Assembly: GCA_035550975.1 (NCBI GenBank)
Contig: DASZOC010000042.1
Coordinates: forward strand, 1 to 11,853
DNA from: DASZOC01 sp035550975
GTDB lineage: Bacteria; Actinomycetota; CADDZG01; WHSQ01
DNA length: 11,853 nt
Reading direction: 5' to 3'
Below the pieces are notes generated by a model. The model worked only from the letters and a program-made list of their open reading frames with translations, was not told the DNA's origin and ran no database searches. Position 1 is the first letter of the stretch. The number at the start of each line of letters is the position of its first letter. Of the stretch, positions 1-6,709 are shown in pieces. The position numbers and the translations under genes are program-made.

Positions 1-35
1 ATGGCCCCGCTTTCAGGGAAGTTGCCTCGGTAGAC
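1..35. other. Start of the region downstream of ftsZ
   Basis: Thirty-five bases follow the ftsZ stop before the window ends. I see no terminator and no supportable start codon context; whether another gene follows cannot be told from here. Confidence 0.5.
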
Positions 36-1151
36 CTATTCGTTGCGCAAGAAAGACGGGATCTCCAGCTCCTCGTCGGCGTCGAAGACGAGCCTCTCCT
101 CGCGCTCGCTTTCGCCGAGGAAGCCCGGCTCGGGATCGTCGACCGCGGTGAGCGAGAAGATCTCCTCGTCCGGTCGGACGAGGTCCTCCGCCTCGCGCTG
201 ACCCCAACGGTCGAAGCCTGCCGCGATCACCGTGACGCGCACCTCGTCCCCGAGTGTGTCGTCGACGACCGCGCCGAAGATGATGTTCGCGTCGGGGTGC
301 GCTGCGGCCGAGATGATGCTCGCCGCCTCGTTGACCTCCGACAACCCGAGGTCGGAGCCGCCTGCGATGTTCAGCAGCACACCGCGGGCGCCGTCGATCG
401 ACGCTTCCAGCAGCGGCGACGAGATCGCGACGCGCGCCGCCTCTGCGGCACGGTTGTCACCGCGGGCGGTCCCGATACCCATCAGCGACGAGCCCGCCTC
501 CGTCATGACGGCCTTGACATCGGCGAAGTCGAGGTTGATGAGACCCGGGGTCGTGATGAGGTCGGTGATGCCCTGCACGCCTTGCAGCAGGACCTCGTCT
601 GCCATGCGGAAGGCCTCGAGGAACGAAGTGTCCGCCTGGCTGACCTCGATCAGGCGATCGTTCGGGATGACGATCAGCGTGTCGACCTTCTCCTTCAGGT
701 TGACGATGCCTTTGTCGGCGTTGGCAGCGCGGTGACGCCCCTCGAAGCTGAACGGACGGGTAACGACACCGATCGTCAACGCGCCGATCGACTTCGCGAT
801 CTCTGCGACGATCGGCGCGCCTCCGGTACCGGTGCCACCCCCCTTGCCGGCGGTGATGAACACCATGTCGGCACCCTTCAAGACTTCTTCGATCTCGTCG
901 CGATGGTCTTCGGCGGCCTGTCGTCCGACCTCGGGATCGGCACCGGCACCGAGGCCTTTCGTCAGCTCGCGGCCGATGTCGAGCTTCACGTCGGCATCCG
1001 ACATCAGCAGCGCCTGCGCGTCGGTGTTGATCGCGACGAACTCCACGCCTTTCAGCCCCACGTCGATCATCCGGTTGACCGCATTGACACCGCCGCCGCC
1101 GATACCGACGACCTTGATGACCGCGAGGTAGTTCTGGGGGCCAGTCGCCAT
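36..1151 (-). CDS. ftsZ: Cell division protein FtsZ (tubulin-like GTPase)
   Basis: FtsZ polymerises at mid-cell in a GTP-dependent way to form the Z-ring that recruits the septal wall machinery. The 371-residue product has the nucleotide-binding start near residues 16-25 (GIGGGGVNAV), the tubulin signature GGGTGTG at 104-110, the RPFSFEG segment at 132-138, and the T7 synergy loop NLDFADV at 206-212, which supplies the catalytic aspartates to the neighbouring subunit. A short acidic linker (about 318-358) leads to a conserved C-terminal tail (EIPSFLRN), the usual docking site for partners such as SepF. The ATG start is set by a strong ribosome binding site six bases upstream and an in-frame stop five codons further up. 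It is the only gene here separated from its upstream neighbour by a real gap, which carries a likely promoter. The gene looks intact and the family call is certain. Confidence 0.98.
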   Translation of the reverse strand: MATGPQNYLAVIKVVGIGGGGVNAVNRMIDVGLKGVEFVAINTDAQALLMSDADVKLDIGRELTKGLGAGADPEVGRQAAEDHRDEIEEVLKGADMVFITAGKGGGTGTGGAPIVAEIAKSIGALTIGVVTRPFSFEGRHRAANADKGIVNLKEKVDTLIVIPNDRLIEVSQADTSFLEAFRMADEVLLQGVQGITDLITTPGLINLDFADVKAVMTEAGSSLMGIGTARGDNRAAEAARVAISSPLLEASIDGARGVLLNIAGGSDLGLSEVNEAASIISAAAHPDANIIFGAVVDDTLGDEVRVTVIAAGFDRWGQREAEDLVRPDEEIFSLTAVDDPEPGFLGESEREERLVFDADEELEIPSFLRNE

Positions 1152-1157
1152 GTCGGA

Positions 1158-1164
1158 TCCTCCC
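1158..1164 (-). promoter_or_regulatory. Strong ribosome binding site of ftsZ
   Basis: On the minus strand GGGAGGA ends six bases before the ftsZ ATG, an ideal Shine-Dalgarno spacing. It fixes the start codon and fits a protein needed in large amounts. Confidence 0.85.
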
Positions 1165-1247
1165 TTTCACCTCTAGAGCCGGTTGAACGTTCGCGGATCC
1201 GCTGCACACCGATGCGTTGCCGCAGGTCAGAGCGCCTTTCGCCCGCT

Positions 1248-1290
1248 TCAACCTGAGGTCGAGCCTTAGACTTATGTCAACCTGCAGGTT
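1248..1290. promoter_or_regulatory. Palindrome and repeat cluster in the ftsZ leader
   Basis: A perfect 12-bp palindrome, AACCTGCAGGTT, lies at 1279-1290, just downstream of the predicted transcription start. The octamer TCAACCTG occurs at 1277-1284 and again at 1248-1255, 29 bp apart, close to three helical turns. The second copy sits in an imperfect palindrome, ACCTGAGGT (1251-1259). An inverted partner GGTTGAA occurs at 1181-1187. On the minus strand the block contains TTGACATAAGTCTAAGG. From memory this resembles an element upstream of ftsZ in other Actinobacteria, but I could not align it. A regulator site or a second promoter is possible; neither is shown. Confidence 0.4.
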
Positions 1291-1300
1291 ACGGTTCAGG

Positions 1301-1328
1301 AATATATCGCGGGGCCCGCGCGGGTCAA
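1301..1328 (-). promoter_or_regulatory. Probable sigma-70-type promoter for ftsZ
   Basis: Read on the minus strand, TTGACC (1323-1328) and TATATT (1301-1306) each match the -35 and -10 consensus at five of six bases and are separated by 16 bp. The predicted transcription start is near 1294, giving an ftsZ leader of about 143 nt. This A+T-rich hexamer stands out in very GC-rich surroundings. The spacer contains a GC-rich palindrome (1308-1320), which could be an operator or a weak hairpin after ftsQ. This is inferred from sequence only. Actinobacterial -10 boxes are degenerate, so additional promoters inside upstream genes cannot be excluded. Confidence 0.6.
1308..1320. repeat. GC-rich palindrome inside the promoter spacer
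   Basis: CGCGGG and CCCGCG flank a single central base, lying wholly between the putative -35 and -10 boxes. It overlaps a second perfect palindrome, CCCGCGCGGG (1315-1324), that reaches into the -35 box. As RNA it could form only a short stem with no U-tract after it, so I do not call it a terminator. As DNA it is a plausible repressor site or just a product of high GC content. Confidence 0.35.
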
Positions 1329-1329
1329 G

Positions 1330-1342
1330 GCGCGCGCGCGCG
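1330..1342. repeat. Short alternating GC tract
   Basis: Thirteen bases of uninterrupted alternating G and C lie between the ftsQ stop and the putative -35 box of ftsZ. Such tracts can adopt Z-DNA under negative supercoiling. At this GC content the tract may be incidental. Confidence 0.5.
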
Positions 1343-1356
1343 AAGTGTTCGCGCTC

Positions 1357-2166
1357 TCAGACGGTCGGCGCCGGAGTGGGACCCGCGCCCGACCGCGGAG
1401 CCACGGCAGGGCTCGTCGGGACACGCACGTCGATGTAGGCCGCGCTTCGCTTCTGCTCGGCGAGCTTGTCGAGCAGCGCGCTCAACACCTGGTTCTTCGC
1501 ACGCAGCTTCTCGGCGGCGCCGAACCGGATCAGCGTCCCGTCCTCCAACGAGAAGCTGATCCGCTCGAACGAGGGCGCTACCACCGCGACGACGCTGCGC
1601 CGGAGCTTCTTCGAAAGCGAGCGGAAGGCCGTCAGCGCGTCGCGTATCTCCGGCGTCTCCAGCGTCGCGCCGACCTCTATGTCTCCGATCTCGGCGCCGC
1701 CCAGGACGGGTAGCTCGTCCGACACGGCTCCCGCCTCCAGCACCTTCCCGTGGGCGTCGACGGTCCATTGCGCAGCCCCGATCGAAACGACCATCGCCGG
1801 CACCCGCTCCGTGAGCCGGATCCGCACCGTCCCCGGCAGGATCCGGTCCGCCTGTGCCTCCAACACCCACGGCAGCGTCTCGGCGCGCTCCTCGATCCGC
1901 GCCGTCGACAGCAACAAGAGGTTGTCGTCTTGCCCGAGCCCGGTGGCGCGTGCGACGTCTTCGGAAGTCGTCTGCTTCCCACCGACAACCTTGATCTGGT
2001 CGACCGCCAACAACGGCGACGCGAGTGCCGCCCATCCCGCCACGCCGACCGCGACGACGGCGAGGAACATCGTGATGGCGCGCCGCCGTCTGGACCGCTC
2101 GACCGCCCGTCGCCGGCGGCTTATACGCGGATCCGTCCGGGTGCGTGGGTCGCGGCCGTCACCCAT
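1357..2166 (-). CDS. ftsQ: Cell division protein FtsQ/DivIB
   Basis: FtsQ is a bitopic membrane protein that joins the late divisome and connects the FtsW-FtsI synthase to the ring. The 269-residue product has an Arg-rich cytoplasmic tail (about 1-30), one membrane segment (about 31-52), a POTRA domain (about 54-122; it opens VDQIKVVGG and contains the LPWV...A...P.T..I...ER pattern of the family), a beta domain to about 250, and a Pro/Ala-rich end. I chose the ATG at 2166 over longer in-frame options because the POTRA and membrane segment follow at the expected distance and because it overlaps the murB stop by eight bases. No clear Shine-Dalgarno is present, so translation probably depends on coupling to murB. 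FtsQ diverges quickly between species; the call rests on architecture, motifs and position before ftsZ. Confidence 0.93.
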   Translation of the reverse strand: MGDGRDPRTRTDPRISRRRRAVERSRRRRAITMFLAVVAVGVAGWAALASPLLAVDQIKVVGGKQTTSEDVARATGLGQDDNLLLLSTARIEERAETLPWVLEAQADRILPGTVRIRLTERVPAMVVSIGAAQWTVDAHGKVLEAGAVSDELPVLGGAEIGDIEVGATLETPEIRDALTAFRSLSKKLRRSVVAVVAPSFERISFSLEDGTLIRFGAAEKLRAKNQVLSALLDKLAEQKRSAAYIDVRVPTSPAVAPRSGAGPTPAPTV

Positions 2167-3097
2167 CGGCACGCGCACCGTCGAAGTGACCGACGAAACG
2201 GATCTCGGGGACGAGGTCCACGCCGTGTGCCTCGCGCACGAGGCTCCGCACCTGGTGCACCAGGTCGTAGACATCTTGCGCGGTGGAGCCTTCCTCCGCG
2301 ATGAAGAAATTCGCGTGCAACGCCGAGACCGATGCCCCGCCGACCCGGTGGCCCTTCAACCCGCTGGCTTCTACGAGTCTGCCGGCATGGTCGCCGGGAG
2401 GATTCCGGAAGACGCTGCCCGCGTTCTGAACCGCGCCCGGCTGCGTCTCGGCACGGTGGCGCCGGTACGACTCCATCCGCTCTCTCACCTCGTTCGGATC
2501 GCCCCGATCGAGCCGGAACACCGCGCTGATCACGACGTCGTCCGGGGCGAGGTTGGAATGGCGGTACGCCAGGTCGAGCCGCGCCACGTCCCGCCGGTCA
2601 CGCCGAAGGTTCACGAGGTCGTAGACGTCCGCGTAGCTCAGACAATCGGATACCTCGCGGCCGTGGGCGCCGGCATTCATTCGAACCGCGCCCCCGACCG
2701 AGCCGGGGATCGCGATCGCGAACTCCATGCCGTGCAGCCCGCGGCGCGCGGCCCGGTTCGCGACCTGCGGCAGAGCGCTCGCTCCCCCGGCGCGCAGACC
2801 TTCGTCGCCGTCGTCTTCTATGTAAGAGAAGCCGGCGCCGAGACGGACCGCTACGCCCGGCCATCCGCGGTCGGACACGACGAGGTTCGATCCCCGGCCC
2901 ACCGCGAGCACCGGAGCGCGCTGCGGTTCGCGAGCAAGCTCTTCACCGAGCACAACGAGGTCGTCGACATCGCGCGGCTCGACGTAGATCTGTGCAGGTC
3001 CTCCGAGCCTGTAGGTCGTGAACCGCCGCAGTGGGACGTCTCTGTCGACACGTCCCGGCAGCCGCGCCGCGAGCCGTTCCGCTAGCTCTGCGACCAT
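2159..3097 (-). CDS. murB: UDP-N-acetylenolpyruvoylglucosamine reductase MurB
   Basis: MurB uses FAD and NADPH to reduce the enolpyruvyl group of UDP-GlcNAc-enolpyruvate, giving UDP-MurNAc, in the cytoplasm. The 312-residue product has TTYRLGGPA (27-35), the FAD-binding GRGSNLVVSDRG (67-78) and PGSVGGAVRMNAGAHG (131-146), then GSVFRNP (227-233), whose Ser228 is the expected proton donor, and a late Glu298 in PEIRFVG. The compact region before GSVFRNP resembles type II MurB of Gram-positives. The ATG at 3097 shares one base with the murC stop (TGATG); a TTG directly upstream is in frame but less likely. The end overlaps ftsQ by eight bases. Having murB between murC and ftsQ is common outside the mycobacterial lineage and hints at a deeper-branching actinobacterium. 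Confidence 0.96.
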   Translation of the reverse strand: MVAELAERLAARLPGRVDRDVPLRRFTTYRLGGPAQIYVEPRDVDDLVVLGEELAREPQRAPVLAVGRGSNLVVSDRGWPGVAVRLGAGFSYIEDDGDEGLRAGGASALPQVANRAARRGLHGMEFAIAIPGSVGGAVRMNAGAHGREVSDCLSYADVYDLVNLRRDRRDVARLDLAYRHSNLAPDDVVISAVFRLDRGDPNEVRERMESYRRHRAETQPGAVQNAGSVFRNPPGDHAGRLVEASGLKGHRVGGASVSALHANFFIAEEGSTAQDVYDLVHQVRSLVREAHGVDLVPEIRFVGHFDGARADG

Positions 3098-4467
3098 CAA
3101 GGACCCGGCTCCAAGCGTCCGAGGAGCTCGGCTCCGAGCGACGTGATGTCGCCGGCGCCCATCGTCAGCACGACGTCACCCGGACGCGCCACGCCCGTCA
3201 GGTACGCGAGCAGATCGCCGCGGTGCGGAAGGTAAGCCACCGGTCGTCCCGGCAGCGCGACCGCAAGGGCGTCGCTGATCGACTTCCCGCTCACACCAGG
3301 AACGGGCTCTTCGCCGGCGCCGTACACATCCGTGATCACGACGCGGTCGGCATCCCCGAAAGCCTGCCCGAAAGCGGTCGCGAGCGCGGCCGTGCGCGAG
3401 TACCGGTGCGGCTGGAAGACCGCCACCACCCGTTCCCACGGCCCGGTGCGTGCGGCAGACAGCGTTGCCTTCACCTCCGTCGGATGGTGTGCATAGTCGT
3501 CGATCACCGTCACTCCGGAAGCTTCCCCTTGCACGTCGAAACGTCTCTCGACGCCTCGGAACGTACCCAGACCTGCCGCTATCGTCCCGAGCTCGAGACC
3601 GGCTGCGATGCATGCAGCCGCTGCCGCGAGCGCGTTCGAAACGTTGTGGTGGCCGCGAGCCGCCAGGTCGACGGACGCCGCTCGCGCTCCCGAGACGAGC
3701 TCGAACCGCATGCCAACTTCAGATGCGACGACCTCCGCGGCCGCGGCGTCGCCTCCGTCCCCGAACGTGACGACGCGCCTGCCGGCCACCCGCGCGGCCT
3801 CCTCCAAGCTGCCGCCGGCGGCAACGACGACGGCGCCATCGGCGGCCGCAGAGCGAATGAACGCCTCGAACGCCTGGATCAGCTCGTCGAACGAGCTCCA
3901 CCTATCGACGTGGTCCATCTCGACGTTCGTCACCACAGCGATCGCGGGACTCAAAAGGAGGAACGAGCCGTCACTCTCGTCGGACTCGGCTACGGCCAGG
4001 TCGCTCGATCCCGAACGCGCATTCGTGCCCGCGTCGTTCAAGCCACCACCGACGAGGTACGTCGGGTCGAGACCCGCTGCGGTCAGGATCGACACGATCA
4101 TCGACGTCGTCGTCGTCTTGCCATGCGTTCCGGCAACAACGACGGACCTGTAGTCATCGAGCAACGCGGCGAGCGCCTCGCCCCGTGTGATGACGTTCAA
4201 CGCGTCGGCGCGCGCTCTCGCCAGCTCCGGATTCCTGTCCGGTATGGCAGACGACACGACCACTACGCTCGCCCCTTCTACCAACGACGCGTCGTGCCCC
4301 ACGTGCACGTCGGCCCCCATCGCGCTCAGGACGGCCGTCGCACGTGATCTCTTCAGATCGGAACCCGAGACCCGCACGCCTCTCTCGAGCAACACCTTCG
4401 CGATCGCGGACATGCCCGCACCGCCGATACCGATGAAATGAACGCGCCCGGCTAGGAAGAGGTCCAC
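3097..4467 (-). CDS. murC: UDP-N-acetylmuramate--L-alanine ligase MurC
   Basis: MurC joins the first residue, L-alanine, to UDP-MurNAc using ATP. The 456-residue product has the N-terminal Rossmann-type UDP-binding motif GIGGAGMS (13-20), the ATP loop AGTHGKTTT (112-120), ESDESDGSF (161-169), TNVEMDHVD (180-188), the ligase-type GHHNVSNAL (272-280), DDYAHHPTEV (323-332), and FQPHRYSR (351-358). This gives the three Mur ligase domains at normal family length. The reading frame stays open for about 290 bases upstream inside murG, but the true start is the GTG at 4467: the conserved N-terminus begins a few residues later, and a perfect AAGGAGG lies four bases upstream. The start falls inside the last codons of murG (16-base overlap). 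The stop shares a base with the murB start. Confidence 0.97.
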   Translation of the reverse strand: MDLFLAGRVHFIGIGGAGMSAIAKVLLERGVRVSGSDLKRSRATAVLSAMGADVHVGHDASLVEGASVVVVSSAIPDRNPELARARADALNVITRGEALAALLDDYRSVVVAGTHGKTTTTSMIVSILTAAGLDPTYLVGGGLNDAGTNARSGSSDLAVAESDESDGSFLLLSPAIAVVTNVEMDHVDRWSSFDELIQAFEAFIRSAAADGAVVVAAGGSLEEAARVAGRRVVTFGDGGDAAAAEVVASEVGMRFELVSGARAASVDLAARGHHNVSNALAAAAACIAAGLELGTIAAGLGTFRGVERRFDVQGEASGVTVIDDYAHHPTEVKATLSAARTGPWERVVAVFQPHRYSRTAALATAFGQAFGDADRVVITDVYGAGEEPVPGVSGKSISDALAVALPGRPVAYLPHRGDLLAYLTGVARPGDVVLTMGAGDITSLGAELLGRLEPGP

Positions 4468-5537
4468 GTGGCCTCCTTCACGACACGTGCCAATCGCGCC
4501 GCCGCGTCCGGACGCCCCAGACGCCGCGCTGCTTCGGCCATCGTGTCGATGCGCTGCTCGTCGAGGATGCGCTCGACCACCATGCCGAGGCGCTCCGCAG
4601 TTGCTTCCTCGTCGTCCACGACCACCGCGGCACCCGCACGTTCCAGCACCTTTCCGTGCCGTTCTTGCTGGCGATCTCGGTGGTGCGGGTAAGGCACGAT
4701 CACCGACGGCAAGCCGACGACGGTCAGCTCGGCGATCGTCGTCGCTCCTCCCCTGCACACCGCAAGGTCGGCGGCTGCGTACGCCTCGGCCATGGCGTCG
4801 GTGTACTCGACGCGCCGGTAACCGTCGCCGGACCCGGGCCCCACGCCCGCGTCTGCGGCGCGCCCCGAGATGTGAAGGAGCTGCAGATCGTTACGGTCAC
4901 GCCACCTCTCGGCGAGCGCGGGGGCGGCCGCGTTCAGCGTCCGGGCACCGAGGCTGCCACCGAACACGATGATCGTCGTCCGGCCGGGGTCGAGGCCGAA
5001 CCGCTCGTAACCCGCGGCGCGCGCGCTAGCGCGGTCCATCGCAGCTATCTCGCGTCGGACCGGGTTACCTACCAGCACTCCGCGCCGTCCTGCCGCCGGA
5101 AGCGATTCCGCGAACGACACCGCGACGGCCGCTGCGAGCGGCCGCACGATGCGGTTGGCCAGCCCCAAGACGATGTTCTGCTCGTGCAGCACGACGGGTA
5201 TTCGCATGGCGCGGGCCGCGAGGCAGACCGGCAGGCTCACGTAGCCGCCCACGCCCACGACGACGTCCGGAGCGCGCCGCGTTAGGACCCGCCGCGCCGC
5301 CGCGACCGCTCTTGCGGCGAGCACAGCTACAGCAGGCAGCTGCAGGGGGCGCGCGCGATCGAAGCCCACGACCACGATCTCGTCGAGGTCGTATCCCGCC
5401 GCCGGGACCAGTTTCGATTCGACGCCGGTGGACGTCCCGACGAACGTGATGCGGGCGTCCGCATCGAGCGCCTCCGCGAGCGCGAGTGCGGGATTGACGT
5501 GGCCCGCGGTCCCTCCGCCGGCGATCACGACGTTCAT
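4452..5537 (-). CDS. murG: Lipid II synthase MurG (GlcNAc transferase)
   Basis: MurG transfers GlcNAc from UDP-GlcNAc to lipid I on the inner face of the membrane, forming lipid II. The 361-residue GT-B fold protein has the acceptor-side loop GGGTAGHVNPAL (7-18), GVGGYVSLP (95-103), HEQN (118-121), the second glycine loop FGGSLGA (192-198), and the donor-binding CRGGATTIAEL (261-271, Glu270) followed by PYPHHRDRQQ (282-291). The usual asparagine-alanine shortly after that glutamine pair reads His-Gly here (294-295), a minor variant. The ATG overlaps the ftsW stop by four bases (ATGA), with only a weak ribosome binding site, so coupling is likely. The 3' end contains the murC ribosome binding site and start. 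Confidence 0.97.
   Translation of the reverse strand: MNVVIAGGGTAGHVNPALALAEALDADARITFVGTSTGVESKLVPAAGYDLDEIVVVGFDRARPLQLPAVAVLAARAVAAARRVLTRRAPDVVVGVGGYVSLPVCLAARAMRIPVVLHEQNIVLGLANRIVRPLAAAVAVSFAESLPAAGRRGVLVGNPVRREIAAMDRASARAAGYERFGLDPGRTTIIVFGGSLGARTLNAAAPALAERWRDRNDLQLLHISGRAADAGVGPGSGDGYRRVEYTDAMAEAYAAADLAVCRGGATTIAELTVVGLPSVIVPYPHHRDRQQERHGKVLERAGAAVVVDDEEATAERLGMVVERILDEQRIDTMAEAARRLGRPDAAARLARVVKEATWTSS
4472..4478 (-). promoter_or_regulatory. Ribosome binding site that fixes the GTG start of murC
   Basis: AAGGAGG on the minus strand, four bases before GTG at 4467, lies inside the murG coding sequence. It selects the 456-residue form over a 553-residue in-frame extension that would begin deep within murG. 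Confidence 0.8.
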
Positions 5538-6709
5538 CGCGTGGTCGTCTTCGAACCCGCCTTCTGATGGGGGGCGATGGACGAGCGGAGCCTTTTCATC
5601 TTCCCGGCCTGCGCGATGTTCGTCATGAGCCCCATCGCCGCAAGCGAGATGACGAGCGACGAGCCGCCGAACGAGACCAACGGCAGAGGGACACCCGTGA
5701 TCGGCAACGATGCTGTGACGGCTCCCATGTTGACCAGCGCCTGCATCCCGATCCACATCGTTATCCCGGATGCGATCAACATGCCGAAGCGGTCCGGCGC
5801 TCCGCGCGCGATCCGGACGCCGAGATAGATGAGGAACGCGAACATGCCGAGCACGGCGAACGTACCCAGGAGGCCCATCTCTTCACCGAGGATCGCGTAG
5901 ATGAAATCGGTGTGCGCATTCGGCACGTACATCCACTTCTGCCGGCTCGCTCCCAGACCGACGCCGAACCAACCGCCGGAACCGAGCGCGATCAGGGACT
6001 GGATCGTGTGGTAGCCGGTGCCGAGAGGGTCCTGCCACGGGTCCATGAACGCGAGCAGGCGAACCCGCCGGTAAGGCGACGCCATACCCGCGCCTAGGGC
6101 AGCCACGATGCCGACGACGCCGATCGGCCCGAGGTATCGAAGCGGCGCGCCTGCAACGAACAGCATCCCGAAGCCGATCGTCCCGAGGAGGATCGTCGTA
6201 CCGAGGTCCGGCTGCAGCATGACCAGCAGCGCCAGGATGGCGAGAGCCGGAAGCATCGGGAGCGCGGTATGAGACAGCTCCCGCAAGCTCTTCTCGTCTT
6301 TGCGCGAGAAGACGTCGGCGGCGAACAACACGAGCGCTAGCTTCGCTATCTCCGACGGCTGGATGACGAACGATCCGATCCCGATCCAGCGCGAGCTCCC
6401 GCCCACGGTGACGCCTATACCGGGCACGAGGACGACGATGAGCATGACGATGACGCCGCCGAACGCGAGATACCCGACCCCGCGCAGCTTCCGGTAGTCG
6501 AGCCGCGCGAAGAAAACGAACCCGACGATGCCGATGGCCGCCCACAGGAACTGACGCTGGAAGAACAGGAACGACGAGCCGTAGCTGGCGTACGCGACGA
6601 CCGAGCTCGCGGACAGGATCATGACCAGCCCGGTGACGACCAACGCGGCCGTCGTGATCGGAAGGAGGACCGAAGGATGGTTGGCGGCCGCGCTGCTCCT
6701 GGTCGCCAT
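5534..6709 (-). CDS. ftsW: Septal peptidoglycan glycosyltransferase FtsW (SEDS family)
   Basis: FtsW is a multi-pass membrane enzyme that polymerises lipid II into glycan strands at the septum, working as a pair with its class B PBP partner FtsI. The 391-residue product has about ten hydrophobic segments. Family motifs are RWIGIGSFVIQPSEIAKL (107-124), QPDLGTT (166-172), GSGGWFGVGLGASRQKW (243-259), NAHTDFI with the expected catalytic Asp268, GEEMGLLG (275-282), and PLPLVSFGGSSL (341-352). RodA is the alternative SEDS member, but the position between murD and murG in a dcw cluster, with ftsI upstream, favours FtsW. The ATG directly follows the murD stop with no gap and has an AGGAGG five bases upstream. 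A short basic tail follows the last helix. Confidence 0.95.
   Translation of the reverse strand: MATRSSAAANHPSVLLPITTAALVVTGLVMILSASSVVAYASYGSSFLFFQRQFLWAAIGIVGFVFFARLDYRKLRGVGYLAFGGVIVMLIVVLVPGIGVTVGGSSRWIGIGSFVIQPSEIAKLALVLFAADVFSRKDEKSLRELSHTALPMLPALAILALLVMLQPDLGTTILLGTIGFGMLFVAGAPLRYLGPIGVVGIVAALGAGMASPYRRVRLLAFMDPWQDPLGTGYHTIQSLIALGSGGWFGVGLGASRQKWMYVPNAHTDFIYAILGEEMGLLGTFAVLGMFAFLIYLGVRIARGAPDRFGMLIASGITMWIGMQALVNMGAVTASLPITGVPLPLVSFGGSSLVISLAAMGLMTNIAQAGKMKRLRSSIAPHQKAGSKTTTR

Noticed and set aside
1252..1280. TTGACA at 1275-1280 (minus strand) as the -35 box of a second ftsZ promoter
   Set aside because: No hexamer resembling a -10 box lies 15-19 bp downstream; the block is better listed as a possible conserved or regulatory element.
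1308..1324. Rho-independent terminator after ftsQ
   Set aside because: The stem is only about five pairs around a tight loop and is not followed by a U-tract on the minus strand.
1466..3085. A 539-codon open frame on the plus strand
   Set aside because: It is antisense to the well-supported ftsQ and murB, has low-complexity Arg/Ser/Ala composition and no recognisable domain. High GC content lengthens such shadow frames.
4468..4758. N-terminal extension of MurC by about 97 residues
   Set aside because: The extension lies within murG, has no family resemblance, and a perfect ribosome binding site marks the later GTG.
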